Source: Sphingomonas sp. Y57
Lineage (GTDB): Bacteria; Pseudomonadota; Alphaproteobacteria; Sphingomonadales; Sphingomonadaceae
DNA: 44,639 bases
Direction: 5' to 3'
Assembly: GCF_001015195.1 (NCBI RefSeq)
Contig: NZ_LDES01000115.1
Location: forward strand, 1 to 44,639
Numbering within the stretch: the stretch's first letter is position 1; every line of letters begins with the position of its first letter. A program made the position numbers and the translations under genes. The notes beneath the pieces are model-generated. The model did no database searches and was not told the origin of the DNA. It worked only from the letters and a program-made list of their open reading frames with translations. Positions 1 to 8,290 of the stretch are shown piece after piece.

Positions 1-562
1 CAGCAGCGGCTGGCGCCGCGGCCGCTTTCGGGGCGCCGTCGAGATCGGCCTTCACCACCCGTCCGCCGGGACCGGTGCCGCTGACCTGGGCCAGGTCGAC
101 GCCCTGCGCCTGGGCAAGGCGGCGGGCCAGCGGACTCGCCTTCACCCGGTCGCCCGATGCCACGGGCGCCGCAGCAGCCGGAGCAGGAGTTTCGGCCTTG
201 GGAGCGGGCGCTTCGGCCTTCGCAGCTTCCCTGGGCTGGGGTGCCGCCTCGGCCTTCGCAGCTTCCTTGGGCTTAGGGGCCGCCTCGGCCTTCGGCGCGG
301 CCTTGGGTGCGGCATCCTCGTCCTCACCCTGAATGAGCGCGATAATCGAACCGACCTTGACGCCCTCCGTGCCTTCGGCGACCACCAGCTTGGCGATCGT
401 GCCTTCGTCCACGGCTTCGAATTCCATCGTCGCCTTGTCGGTCTCGATCTCGGCGAGGAGATCGCCCGACTTGACCGTATCGCCTTCCTTGACGAGCCAT
501 TTGGCGAGAGTACCTTCCTCCATCGTCGGAGAAAGGGCGGGCATCTTCAACTCGATCGGCAT
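1..562 (-). CDS. pdhC: Pyruvate dehydrogenase complex E2 (dihydrolipoamide acetyltransferase), N-terminal part
   Basis: The gene runs leftward off the window; 187 codons are visible. It encodes the acetyl-transferring core of pyruvate dehydrogenase, which moves acetyl groups from E1 to CoA on a swinging lipoyl arm. Residues 1-78 form a lipoyl domain with the acceptor lysine in ETDKAT (K43). An Ala/Pro/Lys/Glu-rich linker follows, then an E3-binding domain (ASPLARRLA...GTGPGGRV) near residues 140-175. The E3-binding domain argues for E2 rather than the lipoyl-bearing E1-beta subunit of alphaproteobacteria, which starts almost identically. The linker contains 36-bp tandem repeats. The ATG at 562 starts the lipoyl domain exactly. 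The catalytic domain lies outside the window. Confidence 0.9.
   Translation of the reverse strand, partial: MPIELKMPALSPTMEEGTLAKWLVKEGDTVKSGDLLAEIETDKATMEFEAVDEGTIAKLVVAEGTEGVKVGSIIALIQGEDEDAAPKAAPKAEAAPKPKEAAKAEAAPQPREAAKAEAPAPKAETPAPAAAAPVASGDRVKASPLARRLAQAQGVDLAQVSGTGPGGRVVKADLDGAPKAAAAPAAA
213..314 (-). repeat. 36-bp tandem repeat in the E2 linker
   Basis: Two near-identical 36-bp units (213-248 and 249-284), each beginning TCGGCCTTCGCAGCTTCC on the plus strand, are followed by a diverged partial unit to about 314. On the coding strand they specify the mobile Ala/Pro/Lys/Glu linker between the lipoyl and E3-binding domains. Such linkers vary in length between strains by slippage. Confidence 0.85.
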
Positions 563-697
563 ATTATGTCCCCTGAAGAGGGTTTGGGGTCGATGCCGGT
601 CCCTCATCCGCGCTCAGGATTACAAGGTCAAGGCCGGGGTAGCCAAAAAGCACGCCTGTAGAACCTGATCGGTTCACAACGAGGGGAATAAGCCGAA

Positions 698-1153
698 GTG
701 CGTACCTATTTGGTTGTCATCGATGACAATGAGGCGGCTCGGGGGGCTCTGCGCTTCGCCGCAAGGCGCGCCACCAGGACCGGGGGTTCGGTCGAGATCC
801 TGGCGCTGGTGCCTCAGCAGGAGTTCGTTCAGTGGGGCGCGGTCCAGGCGACCTTCGAGGAGGAGGCCCGCCTCCGCGCCGAAGCCATGGTGGCCCAGGC
901 GGCGAGCGCGCTGATCGAGGAAACCGGTGTCATGCCGTCCATCACGGTGCGACAAGGCGACCCCGTCGCCGTGGTCCGCGAGTTGCTGACGGAGCAGCCG
1001 CATGTCGCGGCACTGGTCCTCGGCGCGGCGGCGAGCGGCAATCCGGGCAAGCTCGTCAGTCATTTCGCGGGCACCGACGCAGGCCAGCTCCCCTGCCCGC
1101 TGATGATCGTCCCCGGATCGCTCGACGATGAGGCGATCGATCGGCTGAGCTGA
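698..1153 (+). CDS. Universal stress protein (UspA-like)
   Basis: This is a 151-residue single-domain cytoplasmic protein of the universal stress protein fold. It opens with a beta strand (YLVVIDDNEAARGALRFAA) typical of UspA proteins and ends with PCPLMIVPG, the usual final strand. The ATP-binding glycine signature is only loosely recognisable (LGAAASGNPGKL), so nucleotide binding is uncertain. The start is GTG at 698, chosen because GAGGGG lies 9-15 bases upstream and because it begins the first strand. It stands alone, divergent from the E2 gene, and is followed by an inverted REP doublet that could end the transcript. The role is probably stress adaptation, inferred from family only. Confidence 0.8.
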   Translation: MRTYLVVIDDNEAARGALRFAARRATRTGGSVEILALVPQQEFVQWGAVQATFEEEARLRAEAMVAQAASALIEETGVMPSITVRQGDPVAVVRELLTEQPHVAALVLGAAASGNPGKLVSHFAGTDAGQLPCPLMIVPGSLDDEAIDRLS

Positions 1154-1162
1154 CGGCGGGAT

Positions 1163-1243
1163 CGTCACCCCGGCGAAAGCCGGGATCTTCCAGCCTTATG
1201 CTCCGGCGGAAGAAGGTGAGATTCGGCTTTCGCCGGGACGACG
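1163..1243. repeat. REP-like inverted doublet (copy A)
   Basis: The left arm CGTCACCCCGGCGAAAGCCG and the right arm, whose reverse complement reads CGTCGTCCCGGCGAAAGCCG, face each other across about 40 bp. The inner GATCTTCC/GGAAGA segments also pair, so the whole element can fold into one long hairpin. It lies between the ends of the convergent Usp and methionine sulfoxide reductase genes. Confidence 0.8.
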
Positions 1244-1255
1244 GCGTTGCGGCAG

Positions 1256-1738
1256 CTAACCCGCGATCCGGGGCCCCAGCACCGCCATCAGCTCGGCGCA
1301 ACCCAGCACGTCCTGCTCGTCGAAACGGCCCTTCATGGGGCTGTCCAGGTCCAGCACCCCGATCAGCCGGCCCTCATGGACGATCGGCACGACTAGTTCG
1401 GATGCCGAATAGGCGTCGCAGGCGATATGGCCCGGGAACTCGTGGACGTCCGGCACGCATTGTGGGGCACGGGTGTCCGCCGCCATACCGCACACGCCCT
1501 TTCCGAAGGGAATGCGGATGCAGGCGGTCTTGCCCTGGAACGGCCCGAGCACCAGCTCCTGACCGATCGCGCGGTAAAAGCCGGCCCAGTTGAGATCGGG
1601 CAGATATTCCCAGATCAGCGCCGCGGCATTGGCCATGTTGGCGATCGCGTCGGGCTCGTCGGCGGTCAGCGCCGCGAGCGCCGCCGCCATGTCGGCATAG
1701 AGCGACGCCTTGTCGCCATGCCAGTCTATGTCGAACAT
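1256..1738 (-). CDS. msrC: Free methionine-(R)-sulfoxide reductase (GAF-domain fRMsr)
   Basis: A 160-residue GAF-fold enzyme that reduces free L-methionine-(R)-sulfoxide in the cytoplasm. The three family cysteines sit at C73, C83 and C107, with spacings of 10 and 24 identical to E. coli MsrC (C84, C94, C118). The motifs GPFQGKTAC, GKGVCG and FPGHIACD are the family core. I start at the ATG at 1738 because GGAGG lies eight bases upstream; in-frame ATGs at 1744 and 1753 are less well placed. The gene is divergent from the HXXEE gene with 86 bp between the starts. Confidence 0.88.
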   Translation of the reverse strand: MFDIDWHGDKASLYADMAAALAALTADEPDAIANMANAAALIWEYLPDLNWAGFYRAIGQELVLGPFQGKTACIRIPFGKGVCGMAADTRAPQCVPDVHEFPGHIACDAYSASELVVPIVHEGRLIGVLDLDSPMKGRFDEQDVLGCAELMAVLGPRIAG

Positions 1739-1824
1739 GTACATGTCCTCCATCTGGACCGGCTGCGCTTGCGCTTCAAGCGGCTTGCGATATCGTCGGC
1801 GAGGGGCCCGGGGGGAAGCGCGCG

Positions 1825-2301
1825 ATGACGGCATCCTATTATCACCTGATCCGATGGTTGCCGGTCGCCTTCGCGGCGCACATCGCGGAGGAATATCTGA
1901 CTGGCTTTCCCCGCTACGCCGGGGAAATCAGCGGTCACGCGATGGGACTTCCGCTGTTCCTGGGCGGCAATATCGCTTTCATCGCGATCATGGCGTTGCT
2001 CGTCGGCTGGACCACGAAGACCCGCAGCGCGGCTGCCAATTTCTGGCTGCTCGCGTGGGCGGCCGGCAATCTGTTCTGGAACTTCGCCTTCCACTTCGTC
2101 CTGGTGCTCGGCTTCGACCGCAGCTCGCCGGGGCTGGTGACAGGCACGCTGGTCTATTTCCCGCTCTCGCTGGCGCTGTGGCAGGCGGCGCTCGCCGAAC
2201 GGATCATCCCCCCGGCGGCGCTCGCCGGCACGGTCCTGCTCGGTGGCCTCTACATGGGCGCCGTGGCCGCCTTCAGCATCTTCCATCTCGGCGGTATCTG
2301 A
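1825..2301 (+). CDS. HXXEE-domain membrane protein
   Basis: A 158-residue integral membrane protein with about five hydrophobic segments. The N-terminal helix carries HIAEE at residues 19-23, the signature that names the HXXEE family, and a second conserved-looking polar site is FHFVLVLGFD near residue 90. The function of the family is unknown; buried His/Glu residues suggest a metal or catalytic site, which is inference. It ends 11 bp before the convergent arfB stop. Confidence 0.7.
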   Translation: MTASYYHLIRWLPVAFAAHIAEEYLTGFPRYAGEISGHAMGLPLFLGGNIAFIAIMALLVGWTTKTRSAAANFWLLAWAAGNLFWNFAFHFVLVLGFDRSSPGLVTGTLVYFPLSLALWQAALAERIIPPAALAGTVLLGGLYMGAVAAFSIFHLGGI

Positions 2302-2312
2302 CCATCATCCGG

Positions 2313-2738
2313 TCAGTCGAGCCGCGGCTTGCCGCGGCCGGCCTTGACGCCCGATCGCTTGGCCTTGCCTTCCAGCCGGCGGACCTTCGACGCATAGGTC
2401 GCCTTGGTCGGCTTGCGCTTCTTCGGCACGAAGGTCGCTTCCCGAATCAGCTCGACCAGCCGCTGGAGCGCGGCCTCGCGGTTGCGTGGCTGGTCGCGAT
2501 ATTCCTGCGCCTGGATCACGATCACCCCGTCGGACGTGAGCCGCGCGCCCGCCAGGCGTTCGAGCTTCGCCGCGACCGTGCCCGGCAGCGAGGGCGAATT
2601 ACGCACGTCGAAACGCAGCTCGACCGCGCTCGACACCTTGTTGAGGTTCTGCCCGCCCGGCCCGCTCGCCCGCACGAAGCGCTCCTCGATCTCGTCGGCG
2701 TCGATCGAGATGTGGGCGGTGACGGGGATGCGCGGCAT
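2313..2738 (-). CDS. arfB: Alternative ribosome-rescue factor / peptidyl-tRNA hydrolase ArfB
   Basis: A 141-residue protein matching the length of E. coli ArfB (YaeJ). It hydrolyses peptidyl-tRNA on ribosomes stalled at the end of an mRNA. The catalytic GGQ is at residues 28-30 within RASGPGGQNLNKV, the release-factor domain 3 motif. The C-terminal 30 residues are strongly basic (KKRKP...KVRRLEGKAKR), the tail that enters the empty mRNA channel. There are no codon-recognition domains, which separates it from RF1/RF2. It is four bases downstream of the pseudouridine synthase stop, so the two are probably co-transcribed. Confidence 0.92.
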   Translation of the reverse strand: MPRIPVTAHISIDADEIEERFVRASGPGGQNLNKVSSAVELRFDVRNSPSLPGTVAAKLERLAGARLTSDGVIVIQAQEYRDQPRNREAALQRLVELIREATFVPKKRKPTKATYASKVRRLEGKAKRSGVKAGRGKPRLD

Positions 2739-2742
2739 CGGA

Positions 2743-3402
2743 TCAGGCCGGGTCGGTGAAACCCAGCGCGGTGAAGCGCGCCGGCAGCGGCGCCCGCGCC
2801 TCGATCGCCGGCTTCCCCTCGCGCGGCACCACCAGGGCGGCGGCATGGAGCAGCGTCACCCCCGCCGGGCCGCTCTTCCCATAGACCGGGTCGCCATGGA
2901 TCGGCAGGCCGATGCCGGTCGCGGCATGGACGCGGATCTGGTGGGTGCGGCCGGTGGTCGGCCGGAACTCGACCAGCGCGCGGCCGTCGACCGTCGCGAC
3001 CAGCCGCCACGCGGTGGTCGCCGGCTTGCCCTTCGGATCGCCGACCATCCGCCAGCCCTCCTCGCGCGTCGACACCTTGGCGAGCGGCAGGTCGATCAGT
3101 CCGCCCTGTTCGGCGGGAACGCCGTCGAGCACGGCGAGATAGGTCTTCTCGACCTTGCCCTCCTCGAAGGCGAGCGCGAAGCGCCGGTGCGCCTTGGGAT
3201 TGCGCGCGAGCAGCAGGCACCCGGAGGTGTCGCGGTCGAGCCGGTGGACCGCACTCGGCCAGCGCTTGAAGCCAAAGGCGAGCGACTGGAGGTGATTCTC
3301 CAGGCTCAGGCTGCCGTCGCGCGGCGGATCGACCGGCAGGCCGGAGGGCTTGTCGATGACGATCGCTTCGCCGTCGATGAAGAGGATATGTTCGTCGAGC
3401 AC
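2743..3402 (-). CDS. RluA-family RNA pseudouridine synthase
   Basis: A 219-residue enzyme converting uridine to pseudouridine in rRNA or tRNA. The catalytic motif HRLDRDTSG is at residues 53-61, with D56 as nucleophile. Downstream are the family motifs [16 protein letters not shown] and PIHGDPVYG. There is no S4 domain, so it resembles the short RluA/TruC type rather than RluC/RluD; the target base cannot be told. I chose the GTG start at 3402, with GGGAG four bases upstream, because longer in-frame starts reach into the rplY promoter region. It is divergent from rplY. Confidence 0.85.
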   Translation of the reverse strand: MLDEHILFIDGEAIVIDKPSGLPVDPPRDGSLSLENHLQSLAFGFKRWPSAVHRLDRDTSGCLLLARNPKAHRRFALAFEEGKVEKTYLAVLDGVPAEQGGLIDLPLAKVSTREEGWRMVGDPKGKPATTAWRLVATVDGRALVEFRPTTGRTHQIRVHAATGIGLPIHGDPVYGKSGPAGVTLLHAAALVVPREGKPAIEARAPLPARFTALGFTDPA

Positions 3403-3547
3403 GCATCTCCCTTGCACGGGCCGGGCCCGCCTGCAAAGAGCTTCCTTGCCTTTCGGCCGCCACACCGCTATGCGCGCCCATCCCGTTCCGGTCATCCCTG
3501 GAGGCGGTACGGGTCTTGGAAACTCAAATGCGAACTGGAGACATGTT

Positions 3548-4171
3548 ATGAGCGAAGTGCTCGACCTGTCGGCCGAGGCACGCGAGCGGGCTGGCAAGGG
3601 AGCCTCCCGCGCGATCCGCCGCGAAGGCCGCGTCCCCGCCGTGATCTACGGCGAAAAGCAGGAACCCGCCTCGATTCACGTCGAGGAAAAGATCCTCATG
3701 AAGCTGCTGCACACCGGCCACTTCTTCAACAGCGTGGTCATGCTCGATCTCGGCGGCAAGAAGATCCGGACCCTGCCGAAGGACGTCCAGTTCCATCCGG
3801 TCACCGACCGCCCGCTGCACGTCGACTTCCTGCGCATCGGCGAACACACCAAGGTCAACGTCAACGTCCCCGTCCACTTCAGGGACGAAGAGCTGTCGCC
3901 CGGTCTGAAGCGTGGTGGCGTGCTCAACGTCGTCGTCCATGACCTCGGCCTGTCGGTCGACGCGGCCGAGATCCCGGAAGAGATCGTCGTCTCGCTGAAG
4001 GGTCTCGAAGTGGGCGAGAGCATCCACCTGTCGCAGGTCGCCCTGCCCAAGGGTGCGACCGCCCTGGATCAGGACGACATCACCATCGCGACGATCGTTG
4101 CCCCGTCGGCGCTGAAGAGCGCCGAGGGCGAGGAAGCCGCCGAAGCCGGTGAGGAAGCCGCCGAGGGTTGA
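3548..4171 (+). CDS. rplY: 50S ribosomal protein L25/Ctc
   Basis: A 207-residue 5S rRNA-binding protein of the long (Ctc/TL5) type. The N-terminal L25 domain (residues 1-95) contains [20 protein letters not shown] and ends [14 protein letters not shown]; a second beta domain follows (about 96-185). The acidic Glu/Ala tail is common in alphaproteobacterial L25. The ATG at 3548 is preceded by GGAG at eight bases. An intrinsic terminator follows at 4198. pth comes next, the usual rplY-pth neighbourhood. Confidence 0.95.
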   Translation: MSEVLDLSAEARERAGKGASRAIRREGRVPAVIYGEKQEPASIHVEEKILMKLLHTGHFFNSVVMLDLGGKKIRTLPKDVQFHPVTDRPLHVDFLRIGEHTKVNVNVPVHFRDEELSPGLKRGGVLNVVVHDLGLSVDAAEIPEEIVVSLKGLEVGESIHLSQVALPKGATALDQDDITIATIVAPSALKSAEGEEAAEAGEEAAEG

Positions 4172-4197
4172 GCCCTTCGCAGCTTCGCGAAAGAATG

Positions 4198-4231
4198 AAG
4201 GCCCCGCCGATCCGTTCGGCGGGGCCTTTTC
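4198..4231 (+). terminator. Intrinsic terminator after rplY
   Basis: A GC-rich stem, AGGCCCCGCCGA pairing with TCGGCGGGGCCT around a short loop, ends in TTTT. It sits 27 bp after the rplY stop. Confidence 0.9.
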
Positions 4232-4309
4232 CTTGGCGGCATCGTCCGGCGGTCCGGATCATTCCGGCTTCGCTGGCATCATCGCCGTTGATTGGTTAGA
4301 GCGACCGCC

Positions 4310-4879
4310 ATGCAGATCTGGGTCGGCCTCGGCAATCCGGGCGCGCAATATGCGATGCACCGGCACAATGTGGGCTTCATGGCGGTCGACACGATCGCCG
4401 AAGTGCATCGCTTCGATCCGTGGAAGAAGCAGTTCCAGGGCTGGTCGTCGACCGGACGGATCGGCCACGCGAAGATCCTGCTGCTCAAGCCCGCCACGTT
4501 CATGAACGAGAGCGGCCGGTCGGTCGGCGAGGCGATGCGCTTTTTCAAATGCGAAACCGGCGACGTCACCGTCTTCCACGACGAACTCGACCTCGCGCCG
4601 TTCAAGGTAAAGGTGAAGACCGGCGGCGGCACCGCCGGGCACAACGGCCTGCGATCGACCGAGGCGCATATCGGCAATGCGTTCCGCCGCGTTCGCATCG
4701 GCATCGGCCATCCGGGACACAAGGACCGGGTGACGGGTTATGTCCTCGGCAACTATGCCAAGGCGGAAATCGATCCGCTCGCCGGCACGCTGGGCGCGAT
4801 CGCGTCCGAGGCGGACTGGCTGGCGTCGGGCGAGGACGCCCGCTTCATGAGCGAGATCGCGCTGCGGCTCGCCGACTGA
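4310..4879 (+). CDS. pth: Peptidyl-tRNA hydrolase
   Basis: A 189-residue enzyme that releases peptides from dropped-off peptidyl-tRNA. The family residues are present: N9 in GLGNPG, H19 in HRHNVGF (catalytic), N66 in FMN, D91 in HDELDL, and the glycine-rich GGGTAGHNGLRS. Length matches the family. I use the ATG at 4310, which begins MQIWVGLGNPG; a TTG at 4292 is possible but unneeded. The ribosome-binding site is weak. The VOC gene follows after 11 bp. Confidence 0.95.
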   Translation: MQIWVGLGNPGAQYAMHRHNVGFMAVDTIAEVHRFDPWKKQFQGWSSTGRIGHAKILLLKPATFMNESGRSVGEAMRFFKCETGDVTVFHDELDLAPFKVKVKTGGGTAGHNGLRSTEAHIGNAFRRVRIGIGHPGHKDRVTGYVLGNYAKAEIDPLAGTLGAIASEADWLASGEDARFMSEIALRLAD

Positions 4880-4890
4880 CGGAGGCTGTC

Positions 4891-5280
4891 ATGCAGGTCA
4901 CTCCCTTCCTGATGTTCCAGGGCAATGCGGAGGCCGCCATCGATTTCTACCGTGGCATCTTCCCCGACCTGGAGGTCGTCGAACTGACCCGGTGGGGCGC
5001 GGAAGGTCCTGGCAAGGAGGGCTCGGTCTATCAGGCGCGCCTCTCGATCGCCGGACAGATGGTCCGCTGTTTCGACAGCCCGCCAGTTCATGATTTCGGC
5101 TTCACCCCGGCCTTCTCCTTCTTCATCGATGGCGATGACGAAACCCAGGTCGATGCTCTGTGGACGGCTCTGTCCGATGGCGGCAAGGCGTTGATGCCGA
5201 TCGGGGACTATGGTTTCAGCCGCCGCTTCGGCTGGGTCGAGGACCGCTTCGGAATCTCCTGGCAACTCAATCTGCCCTGA
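4891..5280 (+). CDS. VOC-superfamily protein (PhnB/3-demethylubiquinone methyltransferase-like)
   Basis: A 129-residue single-domain protein of the vicinal-oxygen-chelate fold. It has the PhnB-like start (TPFLMFQGNAEAAIDFY) and end (FGWVEDRFGISWQL). Proteins of this type are often mis-titled as methyltransferases; they carry no SAM motif and their substrates are mostly unknown. GGAGG is five bases before the ATG at 4891. It lies 11 bp after pth and is probably translated from the same mRNA. Confidence 0.75.
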   Translation: MQVTPFLMFQGNAEAAIDFYRGIFPDLEVVELTRWGAEGPGKEGSVYQARLSIAGQMVRCFDSPPVHDFGFTPAFSFFIDGDDETQVDALWTALSDGGKALMPIGDYGFSRRFGWVEDRFGISWQLNLP

Positions 5281-5347
5281 TGGGCTGACGCCGGGCCCTC
5301 CCCATATTAAGAAAGCGCCGGGGAAGTATCGCGTTCGGGGGAGTAGC

Positions 5348-8206
5348 GTGGGGGGTCGTCTGTTCTGTGCCGCGGCGGGAGCCGCGCTTCTGGTGTCGCC
5401 GTTGCCGGTCGGAGCCGCCCGGACCGATCCAGTCGCAGCCGCCGCGAAGATAGACATTTCCGCCGATCCGGGCGGCGCGGTTATCGCGTGGCGCGCCGCG
5501 CTGGCGACGGCGCCGGGGCCCGGCCCGCGGCGCGCCCATATCCTGAGCCGGCTCGGCACGGCGATGGTCGGGGCGGCACAGGTTGAGGAAGCCGTGCCGA
5601 TCCTGCGGGAATCGCGTGGCATGGCGGGTGTCTCGCAGTTCGACCGCGCCCATAGCACTACATTGCTCGGCTCCGCCTTCACCAACCTCAACCGCTATGA
5701 CGAGGCGGAAGCGACGCTGAAGGATGCCGTGGCGCAATGGCATGCGATAGCACCGCAGGGCAGCGCCGAGGAAGCCGACGCGATCCACACGCTCGCGATC
5801 CTCTATTATGCGCGTGGCGACCTCGCAACCGCCGAACGGCTCGAAGGCGAGTCCTTCGCGCTTGCGCGTCGGGCCAAGGCGCCGGAGAACGAACATATGG
5901 TGGCGATGATCACCACCATGGCGATGGTCGCGCTCCAGGCCGGCAAGCTGGAAACGAGCGACAGCTATGCGCGCGAGGCCATGACGATCGCGGGGCGCGT
6001 CCTGCCCGAGGACCATCCGATCGCGATCCTCGCCATCAACAACTGGGTCACGGTGCTCGCCGCGCAGAACCGCCGGTCCGAAGCGGTGAATATCCTGCGG
6101 CGGATCGCCGGGATCGAGGAGAAGCGCTTCGGTCCCGACTATGCGGGGTTGGCCGTAACCTACAATAATCTCGGCCGTACGCTGGCCATATTGGGCCGCA
6201 CCGCCGAAGCGGAGCCCTACGCCCGCCGTTCGGTGGCGATCGGGGAGAAGACGTTGGCGCGCAACGACGAGACGCTCGCCGCCTTCCGCAACAATCTCGC
6301 CGACCTCCTGGCCGGCCACGGCCTGTTGGAGGAATCGCTCTCGGTCCGGCGCCGGGCCCTTGCCGACCTCGGCGACGCCAATCCCGTGCGGGCGATGCGC
6401 ATCCGGACGTCCCTGGGCAAGAGCCTGCTGTCGTCCGGCGACGATGCCGGCGCCTGGGACGCCTTCGCGACGGTCGACGCCTGGCAGGCCATGACCCTGC
6501 CCGAAACCCATCCCGACCGGATCGATATCGCCGGCTGCCGCGCATTGCTGGCCGCCCGGATGAAGCATCCCGATGCGGCCAGCCGACTTGCCGGCGTCAT
6601 CGCCGTCACCGAGAGCGAACTGTTCGCCCACGCCGATCCCGATCGGCGCAGCGGCACCGTGCCCGACCATCTTGCCCGGTTGCTGGAGGCGAGCTGGCTG
6701 ATAGGCGACCGACCGACCGGCTTTCGCATTGCCCAGCTCATGGCGCTCGACGATGCTGGACGCGCGATTGTTGCCGTCTCCGCGCGCGCCGCCGCGCGCG
6801 ACGGCGCAACCGCGTCGCTGATCCGCAAGCGGCAGGATATGCTCGCGCAACGTGACAAGCTGACCCAGGCGGCGCTGCGCGCTTATAGCAAGGGCGACGC
6901 CGATTATCAGGACGCCACCGCCGAGATCGGCCGGATCGATGCCGGGCTGGCGGAGACCGAAACGGCGCTCGCCGCCGTCCAGCCGGACTATGCAGCACTG
7001 ACTCGCTTCACCGCACTCAGCGAGACGGGGGTGGCGCGACAGCTCGGACGGCGCCAGGCGCTTGTCATGCCGGTGCCTTTCCGATCGGGCGCCCTGACCT
7101 TCGTGGTCCGCCAGGATGGAGGCGCCTGGGCCTGGTCTGGTCCGGACTCGACCGCGCTCGCAGATGCCGTGACGCTGCGTGCGTCGCTGGGGCTGGAGGC
7201 CATGACGCGCGGTGCGCTGGCCGATGCGCCTGCCCGGCGACCCGGCTTCGACCGAAGGCTCTCCCACAGGCTCTATCGCGGAATCGTGCCGACGACGCTC
7301 GACGCGATGCTCGCCGGCGCGGACGACTGGATCGTTGCACCGGGGGGAGCCTTCGCCGGGCTGCCCTTCGCCGTGCTGGTAACGGACTCCCCGAAGGGCC
7401 GCGACGATGATCCGGCAGCACTGCGTGCCACGCCCTGGCTGATCCGCAAGGCCGCACTGCGGCAGATTCCCTCGATCGCGGGGATCGGCGAGGCGCCCGG
7501 CGCGGCGACGTCGGGCGACCGCTTCGTCGGGATCGGCGCGCCGCTACTCGGCGGCAAGGCCGCGCCGGGCGAACTGCGCGGCTTCTACCGCGACGGGGCG
7601 GTCAATCATGAAGCGATCGCCGCCCTCGCCCCCCTTCCACAGGCCGAACGCGAATTGCGCCGGATGCAGGATGCGCTGGGTCTCCGCCCCAGCCTGCTGG
7701 TCGGTGCAGCGGCGACCGAGCGAGCAGTCAAGGCGGAAGACCTCAAACGGGTCCGCGTCCTCGCCTTCGCCACCCACGGACTGGTCGGCGGCGCCCTCGA
7801 CAAGGCTTCGGAACCCGGCCTTGTCCTCACGCCGCCCGCGAAACCCGATGCCGACGACGATGGCCTGCTGACGGCCTCGGAGATCGCCGGGCTCGATATC
7901 GATGCCGATTGGGTGGTGCTGTCCGCATGCGACACGGCGGCGGGCCAGAACCCCACGGCGCCTGCCCTGTCGGGCCTTGCCCGTGCCTTCCTCTACGCCG
8001 GAGCGCGATCGCTGCTGGTCAGCCACTGGGCGGTGCGTGACGATGTCGCGGCGCGGCTGACCGTGGACACCGCCTCGCGCGCCGCAAAGGGCGACACCCG
8101 GCCACAGGCGTTGCGCAAGGCGATGCTGCGGCTGATCGCCGACCCGAAGGTCGAACATGGATCCGATCCCTCGGTCTGGGCTCCGTTCATCCTGGTCGCG
8201 CGGTAA
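5348..8206 (+). CDS. Exported TPR protein with C-terminal CHAT (caspase-like) protease domain
   Basis: A 952-residue protein. Residues 1-24 look like a signal peptide (short basic start, hydrophobic core, VGAA before RTD), so it is probably periplasmic or surface-exposed. Residues about 30-400 are TPR-like helical pairs; about 480-560 is a helical, partly charged stretch. The C-terminal 300 residues are a CHAT domain with the histidine in ATHG (H810) and the cysteine in SACDTAAG (C861), the caspase-type dyad, followed by the usual ending SVWAPFILVA. CHAT proteins are proteases (for example Craspase Csx29, separase relatives). I chose the GTG start at 5348, preceded by GGGGGAG, because it gives the signal peptide. 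It converges on the FecR operon. Substrate and role are unknown. Confidence 0.82.
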   Translation: MGGRLFCAAAGAALLVSPLPVGAARTDPVAAAAKIDISADPGGAVIAWRAALATAPGPGPRRAHILSRLGTAMVGAAQVEEAVPILRESRGMAGVSQFDRAHSTTLLGSAFTNLNRYDEAEATLKDAVAQWHAIAPQGSAEEADAIHTLAILYYARGDLATAERLEGESFALARRAKAPENEHMVAMITTMAMVALQAGKLETSDSYAREAMTIAGRVLPEDHPIAILAINNWVTVLAAQNRRSEAVNILRRIAGIEEKRFGPDYAGLAVTYNNLGRTLAILGRTAEAEPYARRSVAIGEKTLARNDETLAAFRNNLADLLAGHGLLEESLSVRRRALADLGDANPVRAMRIRTSLGKSLLSSGDDAGAWDAFATVDAWQAMTLPETHPDRIDIAGCRALLAARMKHPDAASRLAGVIAVTESELFAHADPDRRSGTVPDHLARLLEASWLIGDRPTGFRIAQLMALDDAGRAIVAVSARAAARDGATASLIRKRQDMLAQRDKLTQAALRAYSKGDADYQDATAEIGRIDAGLAETETALAAVQPDYAALTRFTALSETGVARQLGRRQALVMPVPFRSGALTFVVRQDGGAWAWSGPDSTALADAVTLRASLGLEAMTRGALADAPARRPGFDRRLSHRLYRGIVPTTLDAMLAGADDWIVAPGGAFAGLPFAVLVTDSPKGRDDDPAALRATPWLIRKAALRQIPSIAGIGEAPGAATSGDRFVGIGAPLLGGKAAPGELRGFYRDGAVNHEAIAALAPLPQAERELRRMQDALGLRPSLLVGAAATERAVKAEDLKRVRVLAFATHGLVGGALDKASEPGLVLTPPAKPDADDDGLLTASEIAGLDIDADWVVLSACDTAAGQNPTAPALSGLARAFLYAGARSLLVSHWAVRDDVAARLTVDTASRAAKGDTRPQALRKAMLRLIADPKVEHGSDPSVWAPFILVAR

Positions 8207-8210
8207 ACGG

Positions 8211-8244
8211 AAAAACGGCGCCAGGCTACCAGACCTGACGCCGT
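8211..8244 (-). terminator. Intrinsic terminator of the FecR/Slam-like operon
   Basis: An 11-bp stem (ACGGCGCCAGG with CCTGACGCCGT, one mismatch) is followed on the minus strand by five U residues. It lies between the convergent CHAT and FecR genes and may weakly stop the plus-strand transcript too. Confidence 0.8.
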
Positions 8245-8290
8245 CTCCTGCGGGTGCCGGGCGGTGGGAAAAGACCGGCCCCCGAAGCCC

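Noticed and set aside
5267-7267. 666-residue minus-strand open frame antisense to the CHAT gene
   Set aside because: It mirrors the plus-strand codons in high-GC DNA, has no ribosome site or recognisable domain, and the CHAT/TPR frame is clearly coding.
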